64,000 nt of DNA from the NCBI GenBank assembly GCA_028284865.1, contig JANQQV010000008.1:62001-126000 (forward strand). The letters run 5' to 3'. Position 1 is the stretch's first letter; the number at the start of each line of letters is the position of its first letter. The DNA is from Rhodothermales bacterium. GTDB lineage: Bacteria; Bacteroidota; Rhodothermia; Rhodothermales; UBA10348. The notes below the pieces were generated by a model, which searched no databases, was not told the DNA's origin, and saw only the letters and a list, made by a program, of their open reading frames with translations. Positions 53,564-61,892 of the stretch are shown here, piece by piece. Position numbers and translations under genes: made by a program.

Positions 53564-54259
53564 CTACCATTCGAGGCGACGTCCGTTCTGATAGAACCCG
53601 CCGGTCGGGCCGTCCTTCGGCAACTCAACAGCCCACACCACGGAGCGGCCACCCGGAGGCAACGGTCCGCCACCCGGGCCACCCATGTCGGTTGCTATCC
53701 ATCCCGGGCAAACGGCGTTGACCAGGAATCCTTCGCGACGAAGTTCTTTTGCGGTGATCACCGTCAAGGCGTTCAATGCGGCCTTCGATGTCGAATAACC
53801 CGGCGCCCAGCCCTCGATTCCGGCAATCGAACCGGCTTCGCTGCTCACGTTCACGATGCGTGGATTATCACTTTCCCGGAGTAGCGGCAGGAACGCATTC
53901 GTCACACTCCACACCCCGAACAGATTCGTTTCAAGGATCCGTCGCACCCGGTCCAGATCCGCAGACAACACGTTCTGATCGCGGTCATAGTCGATACCCG
54001 CATTGTTCACGAGCACATCCAGTCGACCAAACCGGGCCTGGATATCGTCGCGCGCGGCATTGATCGAATCCGTGTTCGTGACATCCATCTCGATGACGAA
54101 CACCTGACCCGGACCTTCGGGAATGGTGGCTGCGGCTTTCTGACCTTTCTCAAGGTCTCGGGACGTCAAGAGGACTGTGTGGCCTTTGGCGATCAACTGA
54201 CGGCTGACCTCAAGACCGATACCGCGGTTGCCGCCAGTGATCAGGGTAATGGTAGACAT
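53564..54259 (-). CDS. Short-chain dehydrogenase/reductase
   Basis: 231 residues, classical SDR. Cofactor loop TLITGGNRGIGLEVSRQL, LVNNAGID, catalytic Ser in IVNVSSEAGS, and YSTSKAALNAL (YxxxK). The C-terminal end (AVELPKDGPTGGFYQNGRRLEW) is like plant carbonyl reductase-type SDRs. NADP preference is suggested by the Arg after the glycine motif (TSRD) but not proven. Substrate unknown. No clear operon partner. Confidence 0.92.
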   Translation of the reverse strand: MSTITLITGGNRGIGLEVSRQLIAKGHTVLLTSRDLEKGQKAAATIPEGPGQVFVIEMDVTNTDSINAARDDIQARFGRLDVLVNNAGIDYDRDQNVLSADLDRVRRILETNLFGVWSVTNAFLPLLRESDNPRIVNVSSEAGSIAGIEGWAPGYSTSKAALNALTVITAKELRREGFLVNAVCPGWIATDMGGPGGGPLPPGGRSVVWAVELPKDGPTGGFYQNGRRLEW

Positions 54260-54393
54260 GGTGCGAGAAAGGAAATCGCTGGTGAAGGGACCGCCTATTG
54301 GACGGCGCCTTTCCCTCCCTCGTTACGTCGTTCACCCGCTATTCAATCATGAGCCCGCTCCGCCATGATGAGATACGCCAGACCCAATCCGAA

Positions 54394-55167
54394 TCAGAGA
54401 TCCAATTCCCGGATCCAGATGTTGCGGAAGGACAACGTTGGACCCGGATCGCCATGAGCCTGCAAATGAATGGGCGCGGTCTCGAAGGGGTGGTACTCCG
54501 GCTGGCCGATGTAGTAGGTCTCCCCTTCCATTTCGATGTTGTCCTGGATCAGGATGCCATTGAAGAACGCCGTCACACGAGCCGGCTCAAGTAGCTCGCC
54601 ACCGTCCGAAAAACGAGGGGCTCGCCAGATGACATCGTAGGTCTGCCATTGGCCGGGCGGCCGCATGGGGTTGACCAGCGGGATCGACTGCTTGTACGTC
54701 GCGCCGGCCATCCCGTTGACGTACGTGCTGTTCTCATACGAATCCAAAATCTGGATTTCATAGCCCTGCCCGCGTGCGAGGTCCCAGGCCATGAACAGCC
54801 CACTGTTGCCTCTTGCCTGCCCCGATCCCATCACACCCTCCGGCACGCGCCACTCAAGGTGGAGCTGATAGTCACGGAACTGGCGTCGCGTGTGAATCCC
54901 TCCGGCCGCTTGCACGACGGAAAACACACCGTCTTCGACCTCCCAACCAGCCGGTCCTCCACCACGCGTGCTGGCCCACTCATCCAGATTCGTCCCGTCA
55001 AACAGAATGATCGCGTCATCTGGAGGCGCTGGTGAGCCTGCGAACGGTCCCGGATCAACCACAGGCGGCACAGGCTCCCACACCTCCGTGTCTTCCGGAC
55101 GATTCTGGGCTTGGAGCTGCGTGGTACCGGCCAGGAAAAGAAGGGATATGAACAGGCGGAGCTTCAT
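54394..55167 (-). CDS. DUF1080 (3-keto-disaccharide hydrolase type) exported protein
   Basis: 257 residues from the ATG at 55167, with a signal peptide (MKLRLFISLLFLAGTTQLQAQ). The mature part is a concanavalin-like sandwich: AIILFDGTNLDEWAS, GWEVEDGVFSVV, QLHLEWRVPEG, GNSGLFMAW, GYEIQILDSYENSTY, WQTYDVIWRAPRF, PIHLQAHGDPGPTLSFRNIWIREL, all typical for DUF1080. Members act on 3-keto sugars or serve as carbohydrate-binding domains. The divergent amidohydrolase gene starts 253 bases away. The frame upstream of 55167 is not used. Confidence 0.88.
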   Translation of the reverse strand: MKLRLFISLLFLAGTTQLQAQNRPEDTEVWEPVPPVVDPGPFAGSPAPPDDAIILFDGTNLDEWASTRGGGPAGWEVEDGVFSVVQAAGGIHTRRQFRDYQLHLEWRVPEGVMGSGQARGNSGLFMAWDLARGQGYEIQILDSYENSTYVNGMAGATYKQSIPLVNPMRPPGQWQTYDVIWRAPRFSDGGELLEPARVTAFFNGILIQDNIEMEGETYYIGQPEYHPFETAPIHLQAHGDPGPTLSFRNIWIRELDL

Positions 55168-55190
55168 GGTGTCGGGTGAAAATGTGGGAT

Positions 55191-55300
55191 CCGAGGTGAC
55201 TGGCCACAAAAAGGGGCCGCACCAAACTTCCGAAAGTCCGCCTCTGCATGCAAAACGGCGCTGCGTCCAAAGGAGCGCTTCATCCGAAGAGTCACCTCGG
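55191..55300. repeat. 11-bp inverted repeat in a divergent promoter region
   Basis: CCGAGGTGACT at 55191-55201 and its exact complement AGTCACCTCGG at 55290-55300, 88 bases apart, in the 253-base gap between the DUF1080 gene (minus) and the amidohydrolase gene (plus). The first arm is 24 bases upstream of the DUF1080 start. The arms could be paired operator sites or a long stem. Confidence 0.55.
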
Positions 55301-55420
55301 GCAAAGGGCACGCCCACTTGCCCTGGCCAGCTGAACCCGATATGTTTGGGCTCCGCCCTCTCCATCTTAGAGAACGGGCGGCAGCCCGGCCTGTGAATTC
55401 AACCCTTCCCCCTGCCGACC

Positions 55421-56719
55421 ATGCATCGCTTAATCGCTCTCCTCTTCACCCTGGTCATTTCCGTCCCCGCACTGGGACAAACCACCTGGATTCGTGCCGG
55501 AGGCGTGGTGGATGTCGAATCGGGTACACTATTGGAGAATCAGGTCATCCGGATCGATGATGAGCGCATCTCCGCCATGGGAGCCGATCTCCAGATCCCT
55601 CGCGGAGCCGAAGTGATTGACCTGAGCTCTTCCGTGGTAATGCCTGGTCTGATCGAGGCGCACACCCATCTGGCCCTGTCAACCCAACAGCGACGCGACT
55701 TCGGGCGCTTCTTCATCACCAACGTGATTGAAACGACCGGGTACCGCGCCATTCAGGGCGTAACCAACGCACGTTCCCTGCTTGAGCACGGTTTCACCAG
55801 CATCAGGGACCTGGGAAACAGCGGCAATTATGGGGATCTCGACCTGAAGCATGCCATCGAACATGGCTGGATACCAGGACCAGACATGCAGACCGTGGGT
55901 CGCATCATTGCCCCATTCGGTGGCCAGTTTCAGCTGCAGCCCGAGCATCCAGAGTTGGTGGCACCGGAGTATCTGGTGGCCGATACGCAGGATGAGATTC
56001 TGAAAGGCATTCACCAGAACCTTCACTACGGAGCGGACCTGATCAAGATCGTTGTGGACGATTTCGCCTATCAATACACAGTGGATGACCTGCGATTCGC
56101 TGTTGAAGCCGTCAATCGGGCGGGGACGAAAGTGGCCATGCACGTCACGACCTTCCAGGGTGCACGCAATGCGGTGGAAGCAGGAGCGGCATCCCTCGAA
56201 CATGCCTGGCAATTGGACGATGCGACGCTCGAGCTCATGGTCCAGCAAGGCACCTTCCTGGTCGGTACGGACTTTCCCTCTTACTACGCCGGATACTTCG
56301 CGGGCTATGACGAGTCGTTGGCCCAGAAACTTTATGACGAGCGCATCGAGCGACTTCGCCGGGCGTACGAAGCGGGCGTCCAGATCGCGTTTGGTGCTGA
56401 TGTCACCGATCAGAAGGATGGCTACACGCGCGGCTCGCTCACCATCTCGTTCATCTCCTCATTTGCAGACGCAGGGGTGACTCCAGCCGATTTGCTGCGC
56501 ATCATGACCATCAATGGCGCCCGACTGATGGGGTGGGAGGATGACAAAGGAACGGTGGCGGTTGGAAAACACGCGGACCTGATCGCTTTCGATGGGAATC
56601 CTCTGGAAGATCCGGATATCCTGCTGAACGTGGATTTCGTCATGAAACGCGGCGACGTCTACAAGCAGGATGGGCGATTCGTTTGGGAAGTACCTAGTGT
56701 TATCGAGGCTACGGAGTAG
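55421..56719 (+). CDS. Exported amidohydrolase, imidazolonepropionase-like
   Basis: 432 residues. Signal peptide MHRLIALLFTLVISVPALGQ. Amidohydrolase motifs: MPGLIEAHTHLAL (HxH), GADLIKIVVDDFA (candidate bridging Lys), VAMHVTTFQGARNAV and SLEHAWQL (His), AFGADVTD (Asp) and the C-terminal VGKHADLIAFDGNPLEDPD. It belongs to the group annotated as imidazolonepropionase-like or Xaa-Pro dipeptidase-type, acting on small peptides or lactams in the periplasm. It is the third amidohydrolase in the window. Confidence 0.9.
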   Translation: MHRLIALLFTLVISVPALGQTTWIRAGGVVDVESGTLLENQVIRIDDERISAMGADLQIPRGAEVIDLSSSVVMPGLIEAHTHLALSTQQRRDFGRFFITNVIETTGYRAIQGVTNARSLLEHGFTSIRDLGNSGNYGDLDLKHAIEHGWIPGPDMQTVGRIIAPFGGQFQLQPEHPELVAPEYLVADTQDEILKGIHQNLHYGADLIKIVVDDFAYQYTVDDLRFAVEAVNRAGTKVAMHVTTFQGARNAVEAGAASLEHAWQLDDATLELMVQQGTFLVGTDFPSYYAGYFAGYDESLAQKLYDERIERLRRAYEAGVQIAFGADVTDQKDGYTRGSLTISFISSFADAGVTPADLLRIMTINGARLMGWEDDKGTVAVGKHADLIAFDGNPLEDPDILLNVDFVMKRGDVYKQDGRFVWEVPSVIEATE

Positions 56720-56727
56720 CGATTCAA

Positions 56728-56757
56728 CCAACGTAGGCCAACCTGGGCCAACGTGGG
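56728..56757. repeat. Three tandem 10-base repeats
   Basis: CCAACGTAGG, CCAACCTGGG and CCAACGTGGG follow each other without gaps, nine bases after the amidohydrolase stop, in the convergent gap with the small membrane protein gene. The 10-base period is one helical turn. No stem or T tract is formed, so it is not a terminator. Confidence 0.6.
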
Positions 56758-56797
56758 CGACCGCAAACTATGCGGCACTGTCAGCTGGGAAGGACAT

Positions 56798-57172
56798 CTA
56801 GCCTCTCCCGGCCCACCAGCCGCCGACTCCACCTGCGACCACCCTTCCGACGTTCGAGATAACGAAGACCATCTGGAATTCTGCTCCGCCGGCAAGGAGT
56901 AGGCCCACGTCGATGGCAGCAACGACCACTCCAAGCAAGAGGCCGTGAACAACATGGTCCGATGTAGCACCGCGTGCCACGAACCAGCCTCCGACCAGAC
57001 ACAGGATGAACCCGGCAACAGGGCCGAACCACCACCCGGTCTCCGCAGCCCATTCTGCCGCTGCCTCAGCCTCGGAAGGCCCAAACAGCGCCACGGCAAT
57101 CACCAGACCAGCAATGGCGAGGATTTCCGCGACCAGCGCGGTGATCAGAGTCCGAGCAATCCTGACTTTCAT
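56798..57172 (-). CDS. Small four-helix membrane protein
   Basis: 124 residues from the ATG at 57172, which overlaps the stop of the upstream small gene (ATGA). Four hydrophobic segments: TLITALVAEILAIAGLVIAVALF, WWFGPVAGFILCLVGGWFVA, VVHGLLLGVVVAAIDVGLLLA and MVFVISNVGRVVAGGVGGWWAG; the last ends in a glycine zipper. No known family recognised. The two-gene operon with the 66-residue protein suggests a membrane complex of unknown role. A longer open frame to 57403 reads through that gene in another frame. Confidence 0.6.
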   Translation of the reverse strand: MKVRIARTLITALVAEILAIAGLVIAVALFGPSEAEAAAEWAAETGWWFGPVAGFILCLVGGWFVARGATSDHVVHGLLLGVVVAAIDVGLLLAGGAEFQMVFVISNVGRVVAGGVGGWWAGRG

Positions 57173-57369
57173 GACCCGTCCTGATTGTTGTTTTTGCTGC
57201 GCTTGATGTCCTGCATGACGAGCACATAGGCCACCCCCAACGAAATACCGACAGGAATGCCCAGGGCCAGATTCCCGAGTGCGACGCCGAGGGCGGTACC
57301 GACACCTGCGCCAATGGCAATGCCGACACCCAGGGTGGTCTGGTTCGTCTGTTCGTTTTGTGATGACAT
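57169..57369 (-). CDS. Tiny glycine-zipper membrane protein
   Basis: 66 residues from the ATG at 57369. A short polar N-terminus (MSSQNEQTNQTT) leads into one or two glycine-rich hydrophobic segments, LGVGIAIGAGVGTALGVALGNLALGIPVGISLGVAYVLVM, with regular GxxxG/GxxxA spacing, and a basic tail (KRSKNNNQDGS). Such proteins pack tightly in membranes. It overlaps the next membrane protein gene by four bases. Not recognised beyond this. Confidence 0.55.
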   Translation of the reverse strand: MSSQNEQTNQTTLGVGIAIGAGVGTALGVALGNLALGIPVGISLGVAYVLVMQDIKRSKNNNQDGS

Positions 57370-57563
57370 GACTTGGTTGGGCTGGATCCTTGGGTTGCGC
57401 CATCTCACAATAGGGATTGGCCAGAATATCTGCAGAGCGCCGGGATGATTCCGGGCCTCAATGGACGAAGGGCCTGCCGATTCCCATGGGTGAGCAAGGC
57501 TTCGATGGTGTACTCTGAAGGGAGCGGACGTGCACTGGATGCAACCCGCGCATTCTTCAAATC

Positions 57564-60053
57564 ATGGCGCATGGAATACCACCTCTGAAAGGCCTCATCC
57601 TTCATATCGCGGCATTCACCGGAGTTGTTTTCTTGACGGCGCTTGTTCCTGTTCCGCTCGGGGGAGACCCGGATTATGACGCGGCATGGAGTCAGGATTT
57701 CGGGGCCCCGGGAGTGACGGGTGCCATCCAGAAGCTGGTGATCGGCCCCGAGAATTCACTCCAGGCATTCGGCCCGTTTGCGTTTGTGTCTGGCGTGTTG
57801 GCCAACGGAGCGGCTGAATGGACCGAAGCCGGTTGGGGGGCGATGATGGGACCAGACCAAGCCCTCTCGTCTTTCGACGGCTTCCAGGTCCTCGATTCAG
57901 GAGCCATCGTCGCGGGCGGCACCATACGATCCGGGGGTTCCAGCGCCGACGGCGTCCACATCTTCGAGAATGGAGATTGGCGAACCATCCCATCGCCGTT
58001 TGCGGGTGACCGAGTGGTGTTCGATGCCCTTTCCGATGAAGACATCCTGGCAGGAACGTGCTGGGCAAGCAGTGCCGGATTCGGGGGACGCGGAGCCTTG
58101 AGATATGACGGGAGCAATTGGTCTCCCGTCGGCGATCTGGAGTGCGTTGCGACCGTCTTCCGCCTGCCGAACGGACACACGTTCATTTCAGGGCGAAAAT
58201 CTCCGTGGGGAGCCCTGGAGTCGATTCATATCAATGACGGCGTAATCCTGGATCGAGCGGCTCTGCTCCGCCAGGTCATCACCTTGCCTGATGGAGAGAT
58301 ATACGGCGTCTTCGCTGCTTCGGGGACACACGGGACTTCGGATCATGTGGCCCGCTGGAATGGCGCCACATGGGACCCTCTTCCGGGAGAGCGTGATGTC
58401 CGTCAGCTATTTGTCCACTCCGACGGCACGCTGCTTGCCCGGCGTTGGGCGAGTTCGGATACCGCCATCTGGATCGAAGCCTGGGATGGCGGGTCGTGGT
58501 CGACCTGGTACTCGGATGCGTCAGATCCGTTGTTCACGGGAGCCGTTCGGACGCTGATTCATCACCCAACCCTCGGACTCGTTGCTGCGGGTCCCTTCAA
58601 CCTTCGAACAGATCCATCGGTCTCTGACATCGCAAGTTGGCAAAATGAACAATGGGTCGCGTTGGCCGAGGGCGGATTCGGTCAAGGGGGTGGCGTCAAT
58701 GGCCGCGTCCAAACCATGCACCTTGGAACGCAGGGGATATATGTCGCTGGCGATTTCACGGAGGCCGGTGGTGTCCCTGCAGCCGGACTGGCTGTCCTTG
58801 GACAGGATGGTTGGACGACTTTGGATGGAGCGGGAGGCCATGGTGGTAGTGATATCCTGGAGACACCCGATGGCAGCGTCTGGGTTGCCGGTGCGTTCAT
58901 TGATCCCGCTACTGGCGAACGAACGGGGGTCCGCCGATGGAATGGTGCAGACTGGGAGATTCCCGGAGGTGGATTGACAGCAGGTGATACCTGGAGAGAC
59001 GGATACGGCACGGCAGGAAGCATCGCTCTGGGGCCTGATGGGACCATCTATGTTGGAGGGTACTTCGCGCGGGCTGGTAGACAGGATTCCAAGCGCTTGG
59101 CGGCCTGGAAAGACGGCGCCTGGAAGCCACTGCCCCTTCCCTTGTCACCGCTCGAGGACGTCGTTCATGTTGCTCGCATGGTTGTCTGTCCGGACGGGAG
59201 CTTGTTGGTCGGCGTTCACGAACCACGGCGTCCCGATCGAGGCATGCCACTACTGAAATGGGATGGTGTGAGCTGGTCTTCTGCCGGCTCATTCGTCAGA
59301 GACAGCGGCGACTATGTCCGCATAGCCGCGCTTTCATGTACCGATGACGGCATCATCGCAGGCGGCGTTTTCGACTCCGTTGATGGCGTTCCTGCACTCA
59401 ACATTGCCCGATTCGACGGTTCTGACTGGAGCCCGATGGGAGATGGGTTCAATGGTGGCGTTCGTCAGGTCGTTCACGACTATGCAGGCAATCCTGTGGT
59501 CTCTGGTGACTTTCACTGGAGTGGCACGACACGTGCTGTTCGGGTTGCTCGCTGGACGGGATCTGCGTGGGGTCCGCTCGGTCGTGGAACGGAATTCGAC
59601 CTGCCCGGCAACACATACGTGTTGGACATGATTTCCGTGGATGCGGAACGGTTTTACCTCGCTGGTGATTTCGACCGTGTGGGGCAGCAAGCGGCCAACA
59701 ACATTGCCCGCTTCGACTTCACCAAGGTGGACTCGCTATTCCTGGTTGAACCCGTTGACCCTGAGGATCCGCAAGTCCCTGCGCCGGAGGCCATGGCACT
59801 ATCGGTGTATCCCAATCCGGGGTCATCTTCGGAAGCGTTCGTCCGGATCGAACTACCCGAGGACAATGTCATCAGTATTCGGGTATTCGACGCGTTGGGG
59901 CGCGACAAGGGCCAACTCTGGCAAAATCGAGCCGTCGACGCAGGAACGTACGAGTTGCCCCTCTCCGGACTGAACCTGTCCAATGGCATTTTCTGGATCC
60001 GGGTGGAGGGTGAATCCCGGTCGGCAACGACTTCGTGGGTGATGATACGCTGA
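57564..60053 (+). CDS. T9SS-secreted beta-propeller (kelch-like) protein
   Basis: 829 residues. The N-terminus has a hydrophobic export segment (LILHIAAFTGVVFLTALVPVPLG). The body consists of many repeats of the type VAGDFTEAGGVPAAGLAVLGQDGWTTL, VGGYFARAGRQDSKRLAAWKDGAWKPL, AGGVFDSVDGVPALNIARFDGSDWSPMG, about 45 residues each, with the FxxxGxxxxxxIAxWxGxxWxxLG pattern known from delta-60/kelch-like surface propellers. The last ~80 residues are a Por secretion-type sorting domain: LSVYPNPGSSSEAFVRIEL, VFDALGRDKG, SGLNLSNGIFWIRVEG. It should cross the outer membrane by type IX secretion and stay surface-attached or be released. Function unknown. The gene stands alone, converging on the next one. 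Confidence 0.88.
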   Translation: MAHGIPPLKGLILHIAAFTGVVFLTALVPVPLGGDPDYDAAWSQDFGAPGVTGAIQKLVIGPENSLQAFGPFAFVSGVLANGAAEWTEAGWGAMMGPDQALSSFDGFQVLDSGAIVAGGTIRSGGSSADGVHIFENGDWRTIPSPFAGDRVVFDALSDEDILAGTCWASSAGFGGRGALRYDGSNWSPVGDLECVATVFRLPNGHTFISGRKSPWGALESIHINDGVILDRAALLRQVITLPDGEIYGVFAASGTHGTSDHVARWNGATWDPLPGERDVRQLFVHSDGTLLARRWASSDTAIWIEAWDGGSWSTWYSDASDPLFTGAVRTLIHHPTLGLVAAGPFNLRTDPSVSDIASWQNEQWVALAEGGFGQGGGVNGRVQTMHLGTQGIYVAGDFTEAGGVPAAGLAVLGQDGWTTLDGAGGHGGSDILETPDGSVWVAGAFIDPATGERTGVRRWNGADWEIPGGGLTAGDTWRDGYGTAGSIALGPDGTIYVGGYFARAGRQDSKRLAAWKDGAWKPLPLPLSPLEDVVHVARMVVCPDGSLLVGVHEPRRPDRGMPLLKWDGVSWSSAGSFVRDSGDYVRIAALSCTDDGIIAGGVFDSVDGVPALNIARFDGSDWSPMGDGFNGGVRQVVHDYAGNPVVSGDFHWSGTTRAVRVARWTGSAWGPLGRGTEFDLPGNTYVLDMISVDAERFYLAGDFDRVGQQAANNIARFDFTKVDSLFLVEPVDPEDPQVPAPEAMALSVYPNPGSSSEAFVRIELPEDNVISIRVFDALGRDKGQLWQNRAVDAGTYELPLSGLNLSNGIFWIRVEGESRSATTSWVMIR

Positions 60054-60063
60054 TGCCGAGAGG

Positions 60064-61431
60064 TTACACCTTGAAGTAGAGCTTCCGTCTGTCGAGTAGC
60101 CAGACAATAATGGCCCAAACGGTGACGAACGAGATGCCGAACAAGAAGGAGGCCATCTTGGGCGAACCCGGCATGATGCCGTACAGCCATCCTTTCAGTG
60201 ACGTGTCACCGACGTCGATCAATACGAGTGCCGTCGCCATCATGCCAGAGGCTACAAACGCAAAGATGGCATTCTTGCCATAGGCCACCATCGGATAGGC
60301 CCATTTCGTCCAGCCCTTCATGTCGATGGCGTGGTACAGGATTCCCAGTGTCGCCAAGGCCATGCCCGCCGTGAAGATGGTGTACGAGCTGGTCCAGATG
60401 CGCTTGTTGATGGGCATCCAGATGCTGACTATGAGCCCGAGCAGCATCAACCAACCAGCGGCCACGAACAGCCCGTTCAGTTTCTGCTGGTCGTCCAGGT
60501 CCTGTCGAGTGAGCCACTTCCCCGTCAGGATGCCGAACAGCACCGAGCAGGTAGCCGGGATCGTTGAAATCAGTCCTTCAGGGTCGAAGGACCAGATCAG
60601 CGTTCCACTGGCGTCACGCAATTGACGGGCGCTCCAGGTGTGGTCGCCAAACACGTGGTAATCGACGTAGAAAGCCCAGTTGCTGAACAGCTCATTGACA
60701 GGTGTATCCCCTGTCGGGAATCCGCGAGTCAGATCCGGCATGCCGAATCCAGGGATCGGCACGAACAGCATGAACAGGAAATAGAAGCCCAGGAGCCCAG
60801 CTATCCATCCGACCATGGCCTTCCACGTCGGCATCCAGAACCAGAGCGCCGAAGCGATCAGATAACACCAAGCTATCCGGACCAGGACACCGGGAATGCG
60901 AAGGCCGGCCAGCCGACTCAACAACGAGTCCTCCCAACCCGTGCCGATGATTCCGACCATAAATAATGCGAAGCCAACTCCCAGCACAGCCAGCCAACGT
61001 TTCTTGTGCTCCGTGCCTGCCAGAAGAATTACAGCGCCAACTGCTCCCGCCACAAATCCGAATCGAAGGATGATGGACCAGGCATCGTTCTCCTGGCCGG
61101 TCCAGAGCACCCGAGACCAGGATGATCCCCACCAGCCGAGCAGCATCAAGGCCATCGATCGTTGAACAACGTGGCCAAACAGCTTCTTTCGGGAGTCTCC
61201 GCGCGCAAGACGTTTGGGAAAGGAGAACATCATGGCGGCGCCCACCATGAACAGGAAGAACGGAAACACCAGATCGGTAAAGGTCCACCCGTTCCACGCG
61301 GCATGCTCGAGCGGCCAGTAGATGTGAGACCACGAACCGGGATTGTTGACCAGCAGCATGGCTGCGATGGTCAGGCCGCGCAGGGCATCAAGTGAAGCCA
61401 GCCGACGACTCGGGGCCAATGGAGATGTCAT
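60064..61431 (-). CDS. DUF5009 / heparan-alpha-glucosaminide N-acetyltransferase-like membrane protein
   Basis: 455 residues, about 11 membrane helices. The N-terminus RLASLDALRGLTIAAMLLVNNPGSW and WNGWTFTDLVFPFFLFMVGAAM are the hallmarks of the HGSNAT/YeiB-type acyltransferase group (DUF1624/DUF5009). Later segments include DPEGLISTIPATCSVLFGILTGKW and KRIWTSSYTIFTAGMALATLGILYHAID. Animal HGSNAT acetylates terminal glucosamine across the lysosomal membrane; bacterial members are thought to acylate sugars across the inner membrane, possibly cell-wall amino sugars. That fits, loosely, with the recycling genes nearby (anmK). Confidence 0.88.
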   Translation of the reverse strand: MTSPLAPSRRLASLDALRGLTIAAMLLVNNPGSWSHIYWPLEHAAWNGWTFTDLVFPFFLFMVGAAMMFSFPKRLARGDSRKKLFGHVVQRSMALMLLGWWGSSWSRVLWTGQENDAWSIILRFGFVAGAVGAVILLAGTEHKKRWLAVLGVGFALFMVGIIGTGWEDSLLSRLAGLRIPGVLVRIAWCYLIASALWFWMPTWKAMVGWIAGLLGFYFLFMLFVPIPGFGMPDLTRGFPTGDTPVNELFSNWAFYVDYHVFGDHTWSARQLRDASGTLIWSFDPEGLISTIPATCSVLFGILTGKWLTRQDLDDQQKLNGLFVAAGWLMLLGLIVSIWMPINKRIWTSSYTIFTAGMALATLGILYHAIDMKGWTKWAYPMVAYGKNAIFAFVASGMMATALVLIDVGDTSLKGWLYGIMPGSPKMASFLFGISFVTVWAIIVWLLDRRKLYFKV

Positions 61432-61490
61432 GGGCGTGCGGGTACTCGGAGCGCACTCGGACGGCAGACTGGCCGTGTCGCATACCGAGA

Positions 61491-61850
61491 CTACTCAGTG
61501 GGTATGGGAAGGTCGTGCAAGCGCAGAAAGCTGAGTTTGTCCCAGTATCCTCGCTGAAACACGATTTGCCCCTGAAGAACGCGGAAGAACCCGCATCCAC
61601 GCAAGCCCTGTGGGTCTTTCCATTCCATAATGGCCCATTCTCCGTCCTCGAACATGTTTTCGACCAGGCAGGTCATGTTCGCCTGAGCGAACTCGCGCTC
61701 GAACATGGCCCGAATAGCGTCCCGGCCTTCGACAGGAGCTTCCGCGACCTGGTGATTTATCGCTTCCGGGTGATAGAGGTCGGCGAGTGCGTTCGCATCT
61801 GCATGATTGAACGCATCCACCCATGCGGTGAGGACGTGCTTGGGCGTCAT
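61491..61850 (-). CDS. SnoaL/NTF2-like protein
   Basis: 119 residues. A cone-shaped alpha+beta fold is suggested by PKHVLTAWVDAFNHADANALADLYHPEAINHQVAE, then DAIRAMFEREFAQANMTCLVENMFEDGEWAIMEWKDPQGLRGCGFFRVLQGQIVFQRGYWD. This matches the nuclear-transport-factor-2 / SnoaL-like family, which includes isomerases, hydratases and many proteins of unknown function. No catalytic residue can be named with confidence. It lies between thiL and the DUF5009 gene on the same strand with short gaps (42 and 59 bases). Confidence 0.85.
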   Translation of the reverse strand: MTPKHVLTAWVDAFNHADANALADLYHPEAINHQVAEAPVEGRDAIRAMFEREFAQANMTCLVENMFEDGEWAIMEWKDPQGLRGCGFFRVLQGQIVFQRGYWDKLSFLRLHDLPIPTE

Positions 61851-61892
61851 GGTTGAGGGAATTCGAGCGTGAAACGGCCTTCTGGAGGCAAT

